Positions 7,635 through 15,888 of a DNA stretch of 64,000 nucleotides are shown piece by piece. The notes below the pieces were generated by a model. It did no database searches. It saw nothing but the letters and a program-made list of their open reading frames with translations, and had not been told where the DNA came from. Each line of letters opens with the position of its first letter. The stretch's first letter is position 1. A program made the position numbers and the translations under genes. This stretch comes from Streptomyces griseofuscus (GTDB taxonomy: Bacteria; Actinomycetota; Actinomycetes; Streptomycetales; Streptomycetaceae), in NCBI RefSeq assembly GCF_014673495.1, contig NZ_CP051006.1, positions 7,749,001-7,813,000 on the forward strand. Reading direction: 5' to 3'.

Positions 7635-9056
7635 GTGACGTCACCCCGCAGACAGCCCGCACGCCGTCGTACCACGGTCCTCGGCCGCAGGGCGGTGCTC
7701 GCCACCGTGCCCGTCGCCGTGGCCGCGCTCCTCGGTGCCGCAGGACCGGCCGGCGCGGGCACCACCGGCGCGGCCGGCGCGGGCGACCCCTACTTCCCGC
7801 TCAGCGGCAACGGCGGGTACCACGTGCGCCACTACGACCTGACGCTGCGCTACCAGAGCGACGGCCGCCTGGACGGCACCGCGGTCCTCACCGCCCGCGC
7901 CACCCAGCCGCTCACCCGCTTCGACCTGGACCTCAAGGGACTGACGGTCGGCGGCGTCAAGGTCGACCGCACCGCCGCGGGCGTCAAGCGCTCCGGGCAG
8001 GAAGTCGTCGTCACTCCCCGCCACGCCCTGCGCGCGGGCCAGGACTTCAAGGTCACCGTCACCTACCACGGCACGCCCAAGCCCGTCACCGACCCCGACG
8101 GCTCGGCGGACGGCTGGATCCCCACCGACGACGGCGCGTTCGTCGCCAATGAGCCCCAGGGCGCCATGACCTGGTTCCCGGCGAACGCCCACCCCAAGGA
8201 CAAGTCGTCGTACGACTTCACGATCACCGTGCCCAAGGGCCGCACCGCCGTCGCCAACGGGAACCTGCTCGGACAGCGCACCGTCAAGGGCGAGACCACC
8301 TTCCGCTGGCGCGAGAGCCGGCCCATGGCCGCCTACCTCGCCACCGCCACCATCGGCGATTTCAAGGTCACGCAGTACACCACCCGTGACGGCATCCGGG
8401 TCTACGACGCCGTCGACCCCCGCGAGGCCAAGGCCGCGACCCCGGTGCTCAAGCAGCTGCCCTCGGTCCTGGAGTGGGAGAGCAAGCTGTTCGGGCCCTA
8501 CCCGTTCACCTCCGCCGGATCCATCGTGGACCACGCGAAGGTCGGCTACGCCCTGGAGACGCAGACCCGTCCGCTCTACGACTCCGCGCCCGACATCCTC
8601 ACCCTCGTGCACGAGAGCGCCCACCAGTGGTTCGGCGACTCGGTGTCGCTGACCTCCTGGAAGGACATCTGGCTCAACGAGGGTTTCGCGACCTACGCCG
8701 AGTGGCTCTACTCCGAGCAGCACGGCGGCGCGAGCGCCCAGAAGACCTTCGACGAGCTCTACGCCCGCCCGGCGGGCAACGAGCTGTGGGCCTACCCGCC
8801 CGGCGACCCGGGCAGCGGCGAGAACATCTTCGGCACACCCGTCTACGACCGCGGCGCCATGGCCCTGCACCAGCTGCGCAAGGCGGTCGGCGACCGGGAG
8901 TTCTTCGCGATCCTGCGCGCCTGGGCCGCCGAGCACCGGGACGGACACGGCACCACCGCGCAGTTCGTCCGGCTCGCCGAGAAGAAGTCCGGAAAGCCGC
9001 TGGACTCCCTCTTCCACACCTGGCTGTTCACGAAGGGCAAGCCGAACAAGGCCTGA
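7635..9056 (+). CDS. Secreted M1-family zinc metallopeptidase
   Basis: The 473-residue protein starts with an Arg-rich segment and hydrophobic stretch (RRAVLATVPVAVAALLG) resembling a Tat-type signal peptide. The gluzincin zinc site is HESAH at about residues 326-330 with the third ligand Glu in WLNEGFATYAEW about 19 residues later. The exopeptidase motif appears as GYALETQTRP, a variant of GAMEN, as in short secreted actinobacterial M1 enzymes; the large C-terminal domain of PepN is absent. The GTG start has GAGGA 6 bases upstream; GTG at 7629 is an alternative. It likely trims peptides outside the cell. A separate lipoprotein gene follows after 42 bases. Confidence 0.9.
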   Translation: MTSPRRQPARRRTTVLGRRAVLATVPVAVAALLGAAGPAGAGTTGAAGAGDPYFPLSGNGGYHVRHYDLTLRYQSDGRLDGTAVLTARATQPLTRFDLDLKGLTVGGVKVDRTAAGVKRSGQEVVVTPRHALRAGQDFKVTVTYHGTPKPVTDPDGSADGWIPTDDGAFVANEPQGAMTWFPANAHPKDKSSYDFTITVPKGRTAVANGNLLGQRTVKGETTFRWRESRPMAAYLATATIGDFKVTQYTTRDGIRVYDAVDPREAKAATPVLKQLPSVLEWESKLFGPYPFTSAGSIVDHAKVGYALETQTRPLYDSAPDILTLVHESAHQWFGDSVSLTSWKDIWLNEGFATYAEWLYSEQHGGASAQKTFDELYARPAGNELWAYPPGDPGSGENIFGTPVYDRGAMALHQLRKAVGDREFFAILRAWAAEHRDGHGTTAQFVRLAEKKSGKPLDSLFHTWLFTKGKPNKA

Positions 9057-9098
9057 GTTCTTACCAATTCCACATAACTGTCGGCCAAGCTCGACAGC

Positions 9099-9833
9099 AT
9101 GATCGACCGCAGAACCGCTCTTCCCCTCCTCGCCTCCCCGCTGCTGCTCACCGGCTGCGGCGGGAGCGGCGGGGAGGCCGGGCACCGGACGCGGCCCACC
9201 CGGCCCGCGCCCGCGACCGGCACCACCTCGCAGGCCGAACAGAGCCCCCGTGGCATACCCGGGCTCGGCCCCACCCGGACCGCGGCGATACCGGAGCAGT
9301 GCACCCAGGCCGTCGTCGCCACCGGACGCGGCCCCAACTCCCCCCGGTGCACGGTCGTCCTGTATCAGCGCACCGCCGACGGCTGGCAGCCAGGACCGAG
9401 TTGGCCCGCGCACAACGCGCTGCACGGCTGGAGCTCCCACCACATGCTGGGCGACCTGCGCTCCCCGCTCGGCGTGTACACCCTCTCCGACGCCGGGGGA
9501 CTGCTGCCGGACCCCGGCAGCAGACTGCCGTACCACGAGTCCAGCGGATTCCGCTCGCCCGGCACCGGCTTCGAGGGCGAACCCCTGGAGGGCTGCTTCG
9601 ACTACGTCATCGCCATCGACTACAACCGCAGGCCCGGCACCTCACCGCTGGACTGGACCCGCCCCCTCGGCCCCAAGCGCGGCGGAGGAGTCTGGCTGCA
9701 CGTCGACCACGGCGGCCCCACCCACGGCTGCGTCAGCGTCGCCAAGGCACACATGAAGGACCTGCTGCGCACCCTCGACCCGGCCCGGCATCCGGTCGTC
9801 GCGATGGGGTACGCCGACTGGCTCGCGGTCTGA
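9099..9833 (+). CDS. L,D-transpeptidase (YkuD-type) lipoprotein
   Basis: A 244-residue exported protein with a short hydrophobic N-terminus ending in the lipobox LLTGC (Cys about residue 19), followed by a Gly/Pro/Thr-rich linker. The C-terminal half carries the YkuD catalytic signature HVDHGGPTHGCVSV with the nucleophilic cysteine. L,D-transpeptidases form 3-3 cross-links in peptidoglycan or attach proteins to it; some members of this subfamily are annotated as L,D-peptidoglycan transpeptidase only by motif. It probably sits on the outer face of the membrane. A two-component regulator begins 20 bases downstream. Confidence 0.85.
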   Translation: MIDRRTALPLLASPLLLTGCGGSGGEAGHRTRPTRPAPATGTTSQAEQSPRGIPGLGPTRTAAIPEQCTQAVVATGRGPNSPRCTVVLYQRTADGWQPGPSWPAHNALHGWSSHHMLGDLRSPLGVYTLSDAGGLLPDPGSRLPYHESSGFRSPGTGFEGEPLEGCFDYVIAIDYNRRPGTSPLDWTRPLGPKRGGGVWLHVDHGGPTHGCVSVAKAHMKDLLRTLDPARHPVVAMGYADWLAV

Positions 9834-9839
9834 GCCGCT

Positions 9840-9856
9840 TAGTATCCGCAACTGTG
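9840..9856 (+). promoter_or_regulatory. Candidate -10 element for leaderless response-regulator mRNA
   Basis: TAGTAT at 9840-9845 fits the -10 consensus and ends 8 bases before the GTG start at 9854, the distance at which transcription usually begins. No Shine-Dalgarno sequence is present before the GTG. A recognisable -35 hexamer is not obvious. Leaderless messages are common in Streptomyces, so this is plausible but unproven. Confidence 0.4.
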
Positions 9857-10558
9857 TGCGCACATGTGCTGGTCGCCGAGGACGACGAGAAACAGGCCGA
9901 ACTGATCCGCCGCTCCCTGCTGGCCGAGGGACACACCGCGACGGTGGTGCACGACGGCGCGGCCGCGCTCACCACGGCCCGCCGGCTGCGGCCCGACCTG
10001 CTCGTCCTCGACCTGATGCTGCCGGTCCTGGACGGCTTCGGCGTCTGCCGTGAACTGCGCGGCGACGACGGCGAGCTGGACGTCCCGGTGGTGATGCTCA
10101 CCGCCCGCTCCGGCGAGGACGATCTGCTGCTCGGCCTCGAACTGGGCGCCGACGACTACCTCACCAAGCCGTACAGCCCGCGCGAGCTGATGGCCCGCAT
10201 CCGCACGGTGCTGCGGCGCAGCGGACGGGGCACCGGCGCCCGCGGCGACGACCCGGCGGTGCGGGCCGCCGGGCTCAGCGTCGATCCGGTACGGCACGAA
10301 GTGCGCTGCGACGGCGCCCCAGTGGACGTCACCCCGGCCGAGTTCCAGATCCTGCTGGCGATGGCCGCGGAGCCGGAGCGGGTGTTCACCCGGCGCCAAC
10401 TCCTTCAGTGCACAAGGGGGTTCGACCGGTCTTCCACCGAACGGGCCGTGGACGTCCACATCATGAACCTGCGCCGCAAGATAGAGGCCGACTCCCGGCG
10501 TCCGGTACGGCTGCTCACCGTGTTCGGCGTCGGCTACAAGCTCAGCGGCCGACCATGA
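9854..10558 (+). CDS. OmpR-family DNA-binding response regulator
   Basis: The 234-residue protein has a receiver domain (residues 3-118; acidic pair EDD, phospho-acceptor Asp in LVLDLMLP, Thr in MLTAR, Lys in LTKPYSP) and a winged-helix effector domain (about residues 135-234) ending in LLTVFGVGYKL. The GTG start is chosen from a -10-like TAGTAT placed for a leaderless message; GTG at 9866 is the only other close start. Its stop overlaps the ATG of the histidine kinase by ATGA, so the two are translationally coupled. The regulated genes are unknown; the L,D-transpeptidase just upstream is a candidate because of its cell-wall role. Confidence 0.93.
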   Translation: MCAHVLVAEDDEKQAELIRRSLLAEGHTATVVHDGAAALTTARRLRPDLLVLDLMLPVLDGFGVCRELRGDDGELDVPVVMLTARSGEDDLLLGLELGADDYLTKPYSPRELMARIRTVLRRSGRGTGARGDDPAVRAAGLSVDPVRHEVRCDGAPVDVTPAEFQILLAMAAEPERVFTRRQLLQCTRGFDRSSTERAVDVHIMNLRRKIEADSRRPVRLLTVFGVGYKLSGRP

Positions 10559-12456
10559 AGTCCCGTACGGGACGGGGGAGTCGGAGGCAGGGCGCCCGGC
10601 GCCGGATCCCGCTGCGCAAGCGGCTCCTGGTCCGGCTGCTGTCCGTGTCCGCCCTGATCGCCGTCTGCTCGGTGGCGGCCACCGCCTGGCTCGCGGTGAC
10701 CACCACCACCAGCGCCCTCAAGGAGGAGCAGGGCCAGGACCTCGCCGCCGACAACAGCATCCTCGCCCAGCTCAGCGGATACGCGGCCACCCACTCCGAC
10801 TGGTCCGGGGTCCAGCGCTCCGTGCGGGACCTGGCGGAGCGGACCGGCCGGCGGATCGCGCTCACCACCCCCGACCGGGTCCTCGTCGCCGACTCCGCGC
10901 CGCGCGGCACCCCGCTGCCGCCCCGGCCCGCCGCGAGCGTCGACCCGCTGCGCACCGACACCTACAGCGAGACCGGCGCCCAGCTCAGCGGCATCGACCC
11001 GCGCGCCGTCGGCCCCTACCGGCTGCCCGCGAAGGAGAGCGCCGCACTGGAGGCGCTGGCCACCCGGGACCGGCAGTGCTACGCCCGCTACGGCCTGCGG
11101 ACCACGGTGCGGCGCACACCCGGCGGACGCCCCGTGCTCACCGGCTCCGACGGCTCCGACCCGTCCCGCTACGGCGTGGCGGCCTGCGGGACCGACGGGC
11201 TCGACGCCCCGACGCCCACCGAGACCCGGGCCCTGGACACGCTGTCCGGGCTGGCCCGCCCCTGTCTGCGGCAGGCGGGCCTCGATGTCGGCGGCGGCCC
11301 GCTCTTCCTCGCCTTCGACCCGGGAGCCGAGGACCACTTCGGCGGCGGCCCCCTGCTCGCCAAGGTCGCGGGCAAGGACCGGGAGGCCACCGTGCGTGCG
11401 GCCCAGAGCTGTGTGCTCAGCGCGCGCCGCGCCCAGCTGGAGCCCTATGTCACCCCGGCCGCCGACCTGTTCCTCGGCATCGGCGACCAGAACCCGTCCC
11501 GTTTCGACATGTCACCGGCGAACAAGTCCAAGGTGGTCTCCGCGGCCGGACTGGTCCTCGCGGTCACCGTCGCGGTGACCGCCGCCGTCGCCATCCGGCT
11601 GGTACGGCCGCTGCGCGCGCTGACCGAGGCCGCCCAGGCGCCGCCCGAGCGGCATGTCAGGGTGCCCGTGACCACCCGGGACGAGACGGGCATCCTCGCG
11701 GAGGCGTTCAATGAACTCACCGAGCGCCGCGAGCGCCTGGAGGCCCAGCGCAAGGCCATGGTCAGCGACATCGCGCACGAACTGCGCAGCCCGCTCACCA
11801 ATATCCGCGGCTGGCTCGAGGTGATGCGCGACGGCGTCGTCGACCCGGACCCGGGCCTGCTGGACTCCCTGCACGAGGAGGCGCTCGTACTCCAGCGGAT
11901 CATCGACGACCTCCAGGACCTGGCCGCCGCCGACGCGGGCACCCTGCGTCTGCACCGCGAGCCGCTGTCCGCGGGCGAACTGCTCGACCAGGTCACCGCC
12001 GCCCACCGGGTGGCCGCCGACGCGGCCGGGGTCGCACTGGTGACCGAGGCCGACCCGGCGGTCTGGCTCGACGCCGACCCGGTACGGATGCGGCAGGTGC
12101 TCGGCAACCTGGTCTCCAACGCACTGCGGCACACCCCGGCCGAGGGCACGGTCACCCTGAGGGCCCGCCGGGACGGCACCGACGCCGTGCTCACCGTCGC
12201 CGACACCGGCTCCGGCATCGCCGCCGAGGACCTTCCGCATGTCTTCGAACGGTTCTGGCGCGCCGAGAAGTCCCGCAGCCGCCGCACCGGAGGCAGCGGC
12301 CTCGGCCTCCCGATCGTCCGCCAGCTGCTCGCGGCACACGGGGGCACGGCACATGCCACGAGCGAGTCGGGCGAGGGCGCGGTGTTCACCCTCCGGCTCC
12401 CCGCGACGCGGGCGCCGGGGGAGGAGCCGTGGGGGGAGCCCGCCGAGAAGTCGTAG
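10555..12456 (+). CDS. Sensor histidine kinase, partner of the OmpR-type regulator
   Basis: A membrane kinase of 633 residues: transmembrane helix 1 at about 25-50, a large extracytoplasmic domain of about 275 residues with several cysteines (near 175, 211, 237, 286), transmembrane helix 2 at about 327-350, a HAMP region, the dimerisation domain with phospho-His in DIAHELRSP (His about 408), and an HATPase domain with N box NLVSNALRHTP, G1 DTGSGI and G2 GGSGLGLPIV. It is coupled to the response regulator by a 4-base overlap. The paired cysteines suggest a disulfide-stabilised sensor exposed outside the cell; the signal is unknown. Confidence 0.93.
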   Translation: MKSRTGRGSRRQGARRRIPLRKRLLVRLLSVSALIAVCSVAATAWLAVTTTTSALKEEQGQDLAADNSILAQLSGYAATHSDWSGVQRSVRDLAERTGRRIALTTPDRVLVADSAPRGTPLPPRPAASVDPLRTDTYSETGAQLSGIDPRAVGPYRLPAKESAALEALATRDRQCYARYGLRTTVRRTPGGRPVLTGSDGSDPSRYGVAACGTDGLDAPTPTETRALDTLSGLARPCLRQAGLDVGGGPLFLAFDPGAEDHFGGGPLLAKVAGKDREATVRAAQSCVLSARRAQLEPYVTPAADLFLGIGDQNPSRFDMSPANKSKVVSAAGLVLAVTVAVTAAVAIRLVRPLRALTEAAQAPPERHVRVPVTTRDETGILAEAFNELTERRERLEAQRKAMVSDIAHELRSPLTNIRGWLEVMRDGVVDPDPGLLDSLHEEALVLQRIIDDLQDLAAADAGTLRLHREPLSAGELLDQVTAAHRVAADAAGVALVTEADPAVWLDADPVRMRQVLGNLVSNALRHTPAEGTVTLRARRDGTDAVLTVADTGSGIAAEDLPHVFERFWRAEKSRSRRTGGSGLGLPIVRQLLAAHGGTAHATSESGEGAVFTLRLPATRAPGEEPWGEPAEKS

Positions 12457-12471
12457 CGCTCCGGGCCCGGT

Positions 12472-12723
12472 TCAGCCCGAGCGCGGCCGGGAGCGGGCCC
12501 GGCGGCGGAGCCTGCGGCGTTCCAGTTCGGTGGTGCCGCCCCAGACGCCGATGCCCTGGCCGGTGTCCAACGCCCAGTCGAGGCACTCCTGTCGGACCGG
12601 GCACCGCTGGCACACCTTCTTCGCCTGCTCGGCCTGCACCTGCGCGGGCCCGGTACTGCCGATGGGGAAGAACAAGTCGGGGTCCTCGTAACGGCACTCG
12701 GCGTGTTCGCGCCAGTTCTCCAT
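12472..12723 (-). CDS. WhiB-family iron-sulfur transcription factor
   Basis: A compact 83-residue WhiB-like protein with the four conserved cysteines at positions 10, 38, 41 and 47 (C-x27-C-x2-C-x5-C) that bind a [4Fe-4S] cluster, the GVWGG turn at about 59-63, and a basic Arg-rich tail for DNA binding. The ATG is preceded by GGGAGG. It converges with the histidine kinase 15 bases away. WhiB proteins act with sigma-70-type factors in development, redox or antibiotic responses. The short length and the LFFPIG N-terminal motif place it among small Wbl proteins, but I cannot name the orthologue with confidence. Confidence 0.93.
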   Translation of the reverse strand: MENWREHAECRYEDPDLFFPIGSTGPAQVQAEQAKKVCQRCPVRQECLDWALDTGQGIGVWGGTTELERRRLRRRARSRPRSG

Positions 12724-12893
12724 GGAAGCCTCCCGCTCGGATCGAGGTCGTCCGCGCCTGGGCGGACGCGTGTCTCGGGAGCGGGTGACCGGTCGGCGCG
12801 GCATGAAACGGCGCATGCCGCAAGAGAGGGGAATTCGGCCACGGCCCAGTGGATTTCGGCCATGACCCCATGGGATTCGGCCACCTCTCGGTC

Positions 12894-13775
12894 TCAGCCG
12901 CGCAGCGCCCCGGCCGCCGTCGCCGTCACCGCCTCGGCCAGCGCGGCCAGCGCCGGGGAGTCGAGCTTCCACTGCTGCCAGTACAGGGTGACGTCCATCC
13001 ACTCGCCCGGTGCGAGGAGGGACAGCCGGCCGTCGGCCAGCAGGGGGTGGGCCTGGACCTCCGGGACCATGCCCCAGCCGAGGCCCGCGGCGACGGCGTC
13101 GAGGAATCCCTCCGAGGTGGGCACATGGTGACGCAGCGGGGCCGCCGAGGTGCCACCCAGCCGGCGGACATAGCCGTCCTGGAAGTCGTCCTTGCGGTCG
13201 AAGACGATCACGGGCTCCGTGGCGAGGGCCTCCGGCAGCGGGCGCCCGGCGACCCGGGTGCGGACGAACTCCGGTTCCGCGACCGGGAGATAGCGCATCC
13301 GGCCGAGCGTCCGCGCCGTGCAGCCGGGCACCGGGTCCGGCGAGGAAGTCACCGCCGCCATCACCAGGCCCTCGCGCAGCAGGACCGCCGTATGCCCCTC
13401 GTCCTCGCGGTGCAGCTCGAAGCAGAGCCCCGGCACCCGGCTCAGCGCGGGCAGGAACCAGGTCGCCAGCGAGTCCGCGTTCACCGCGACCGACACCCGG
13501 GTCGGCTCCCCGGCGCCGCTGAGCCCCAGTTCGCCCCACGCGTCCCGCTCCAGCCGGGCGAGCTGACGGGCGTAGCGCACCAGCACCGCGCCCGACTCCG
13601 TGGGCCGTACCGGCTTGGTGCGCTGGAGCAGCACCCGCCCGGTGCGCTGTTCGAGGGCCTTGACCCGCTGGCTCACCGCCGACGGCGTCACATGCAGGGC
13701 GGCGGCCGCCGCGTCGAAGGTGCCCTCGTCCACCACCGCGAGCAGTGTCCGCACCTGATCCAGGGGAAGGTCCAT
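12894..13775 (-). CDS. lysG: LysR-family regulator of the ArgP/LysG type
   Basis: The 293-residue LysR-type regulator has an N-terminal winged helix-turn-helix (residues 4-62, with VTPSAVSQRVKALEQ) and a periplasmic-binding-like effector domain. It is divergent from a LysE-type exporter, the arrangement known from Corynebacterium lysG-lysE, where LysG activates lysE in response to excess basic amino acids. ATG at 13775 is preceded directly by GTG at 13778; no ribosome site is seen and TATCCT ends 8 bases before the GTG, so the message may be leaderless from that GTG. An inverted repeat CTAAGGAT-N8-ATCTTTAG in the intergenic region is the probable binding site. Confidence 0.9.
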   Translation of the reverse strand: MDLPLDQVRTLLAVVDEGTFDAAAAALHVTPSAVSQRVKALEQRTGRVLLQRTKPVRPTESGAVLVRYARQLARLERDAWGELGLSGAGEPTRVSVAVNADSLATWFLPALSRVPGLCFELHREDEGHTAVLLREGLVMAAVTSSPDPVPGCTARTLGRMRYLPVAEPEFVRTRVAGRPLPEALATEPVIVFDRKDDFQDGYVRRLGGTSAAPLRHHVPTSEGFLDAVAAGLGWGMVPEVQAHPLLADGRLSLLAPGEWMDVTLYWQQWKLDSPALAALAEAVTATAAGALRG

Positions 13776-13783
13776 CACAAGCG

Positions 13784-13807
13784 CTAAGGATACGTAAGAA
13801 TCTTTAG
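13784..13807. promoter_or_regulatory. Candidate LysG operator (imperfect inverted repeat)
   Basis: CTAAGGAT (13784-13791), 8-base spacer, ATCTTTAG (13800-13807) match as inverted repeats at 7 of 8 positions. The element sits between the divergent lysG and lysE genes, only 9 bases from the lysG start, and a further half-site CCTTAG occurs at 13830-13835 close to lysE. LysR-type regulators usually bind such sites in the shared promoter. Confidence 0.5.
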
Positions 13808-13844
13808 CTGTACTTGAGTGGCCGGATGTCCTTAGTTTCGAGCC

Positions 13845-14465
13845 ATGAACCACACCGCCCTGACCGCCGCGGTCGCCGGCTTCGGCACCGGCCTGTCCCT
13901 GATCGTCGCCATCGGCGCCCAGAACGCCTTCGTCCTGCGCCAGGGGGTGCGCCGGGACGCCGTACTCGCCGTGGTCGGTATCTGTGCCCTGTCCGACGCG
14001 GTGCTCATCGCGCTCGGCGTGGGCGGCGTCGGCGCGGTCGTGGTGGCCTGGCCGGGCGCGGTCCGGGCGGTCGGCATCGTCGGCGGTGTCTTCCTGCTCT
14101 GCTACGGCGCGCTGGCCGCCCGCCGTGTCGTACGGCCCACCGGGACCGGTCTGACCGTGACGGGGGAGGCGGCCGGATCCCGGCGCCGGGCCGTGCTCAC
14201 CTGCCTCGCCATGACCTGGCTCAATCCGCATGTCTACCTGGACACCGTCTTCCTGCTGGGCTCGCTCGCCGCCGACCAGGGCCGACTGCGCTGGACGTTC
14301 GGGCTCGGGGCCGCGCTCGCCAGCCTGTGCTGGTTCACCGCGCTCGGCTTCGGCGCCCGGCTGCTCAGCCGCCCTCTGGCCCGGCCCGGCGCCTGGCGCC
14401 TCCTGGACGGCCTGGTCGCCCTCACCATGCTCGTCCTGGGCGTCTCCCTGCTCCTCGGAGGCTGA
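13845..14465 (+). CDS. lysE: LysE/ArgO-family amino acid exporter
   Basis: A 206-residue integral membrane protein with about six hydrophobic helices and the family signature GAQNAFVLRQGVRRD near residues 22-36, plus LNPHVYLDTVFLLGS in the middle. LysE/ArgO proteins export lysine or arginine by proton exchange and protect against amino acid overload. It is divergent from lysG. TAGTTT at 13833-13838 ends 6 bases before the ATG and there is no ribosome site, so a leaderless transcript is possible. Substrate choice between Lys, Arg or both cannot be read from sequence. Confidence 0.93.
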   Translation: MNHTALTAAVAGFGTGLSLIVAIGAQNAFVLRQGVRRDAVLAVVGICALSDAVLIALGVGGVGAVVVAWPGAVRAVGIVGGVFLLCYGALAARRVVRPTGTGLTVTGEAAGSRRRAVLTCLAMTWLNPHVYLDTVFLLGSLAADQGRLRWTFGLGAALASLCWFTALGFGARLLSRPLARPGAWRLLDGLVALTMLVLGVSLLLGG

Positions 14466-14559
14466 GACCGGTCTCCCGGACCGAGACATCCCCCCCGCCG
14501 GTGCGATGAGATAGTTAGGCTCTCGAATCGAAAAGATGTAACGAGCAACCAGGACATCC

Positions 14560-15858
14560 GTGAACACCAGCGAGAGCAGTACCGAGACCGGCGACGACGC
14601 GCCGGCGGCCGACCCGCCGCCCCACCGCGGCTGGCGCCGCTGGGCGATGGACACCCGCCCGCTGCGCATCCCCGCCTACCGGCGCCTGTGGTCCTCGACC
14701 ATCGTGACCTCCGTCGGCAGCCAGCTCACGGCCGTCGCCGTGCCCAAGCAGATCTACGACATCACGCACTCCTCCGCCTGGGTCGGCTACGCCAGCCTCG
14801 CCGGGCTCGTGCCCATGGTGCTGTTCGCGCTGTGGGGCGGCGCGGTCGCGGACACCGTGGACCGGCGCAAGCTGCTGCTGTGGACCAACATCGGGATCGC
14901 GGTCACCTCGCTGCTGTTCTGGGTGCAGGCCGCAGGCAAGCTGGACTCCGTCGTGGTCCTGATGGTGCTGCTCGCGCTCCAGCAGGCGTTCTTCGGGCTC
15001 AACTCCCCGGCCCGCAACGCCTCCATCGCCCGGCTGGTCCCGGCCGGGGAACTGCCCGCGGCCAACGCGCTCAGCTCCACCGTGATGCAGACCGGCCTGG
15101 TGGCGGGGCCGCTGCTCGCCGGTGTGCTCATCCCGGTCATCGGACTGCCCGAGCTGTACCTCATCGACGCGCTCGCGCTGTGCGTCACCGTATGGGCCGT
15201 CTTCCGGCTGCCCGCGCTGCCCCCGCTCGGCGACGCCCCCACGCGCCGCGCCGGGGTGCGCGAGATAGCCGAGGGTTTCCGCTACATATCCCGGCACAAG
15301 GTGCTGCTGCTGTCCTTCCTCGCCGACATCGTCGCCATGGTGTTCGGCATGCCCCGCGCCCTGTTCCCGCAGCTGGCCGCGCAGACGTACCACTCCTGGG
15401 GCTCGGGCCTCGCGCTCGGCGTGCTGTTCGCCGGCATCCCGGTCGGCGCGGTGCTCGGCGGGCTGTTCTCGGGCGCGTTCTCCCGTGCCGGGCGGCACGG
15501 CTGGATGGTCATCGGCGCCGTCGTCGCCTGGGGCGTGGCCATCGCCGGGTTCGGGCTCAGCGGCAACCTCTGGATCGCCCTCGCCTTCCTCGCCGCCGCC
15601 GGTGTCGCCGACATGGTCTCGATGGTGTTCCGCGGCGCGATCCTGCTGTCCGCCGCGACCGACGAGATGCGCGGCCGGATGCAGGGCGTCTTCACGGTCG
15701 TGGTGGCCGGCGGCCCCCGCCTCGCGGACGTGCTGCACGGCACCGCCGGCGCCGTGTTCGGTCCGCGCGCGGCGGTGGCGGGCGGCGGTGTGCTGGTCGT
15801 CGTACTGATGCTGGCCCTTGCGGCGGCGGTACCCGCGCTGCGGCGCTACCGGATCTGA
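14560..15858 (+). CDS. MFS transporter, EntS-like
   Basis: The 432-residue protein has a hydrophilic N-terminus of about 45 residues and then about 12 membrane helices. Loop motif GGAVADTVDRRKLLLWTN between helices 2 and 3 is the MFS signature. Similarity in pattern to the enterobactin exporter EntS group is recognisable from LNSPARNASIARLVP and MQTGLVAGPLLAG. These proteins export siderophores or drugs, but no siderophore genes are near. The GTG start has AGGA 5 bases upstream. A monocistronic gene is likely: the next gene, for a cyclic-nucleotide-binding protein, is on the opposite strand. Confidence 0.88.
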   Translation: MNTSESSTETGDDAPAADPPPHRGWRRWAMDTRPLRIPAYRRLWSSTIVTSVGSQLTAVAVPKQIYDITHSSAWVGYASLAGLVPMVLFALWGGAVADTVDRRKLLLWTNIGIAVTSLLFWVQAAGKLDSVVVLMVLLALQQAFFGLNSPARNASIARLVPAGELPAANALSSTVMQTGLVAGPLLAGVLIPVIGLPELYLIDALALCVTVWAVFRLPALPPLGDAPTRRAGVREIAEGFRYISRHKVLLLSFLADIVAMVFGMPRALFPQLAAQTYHSWGSGLALGVLFAGIPVGAVLGGLFSGAFSRAGRHGWMVIGAVVAWGVAIAGFGLSGNLWIALAFLAAAGVADMVSMVFRGAILLSAATDEMRGRMQGVFTVVVAGGPRLADVLHGTAGAVFGPRAAVAGGGVLVVVLMLALAAAVPALRRYRI

Positions 15859-15888
15859 CGAGGTGCGAAGGCCGCCGCGCCGCGCGCT

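Noticed and set aside
6995..7662. Open frames on the minus strand across the repeat interval
   Set aside because: They give low-complexity Arg/Pro/Thr repeats, lack ribosome sites and exist in several overlapping frames, as expected of GC bias.
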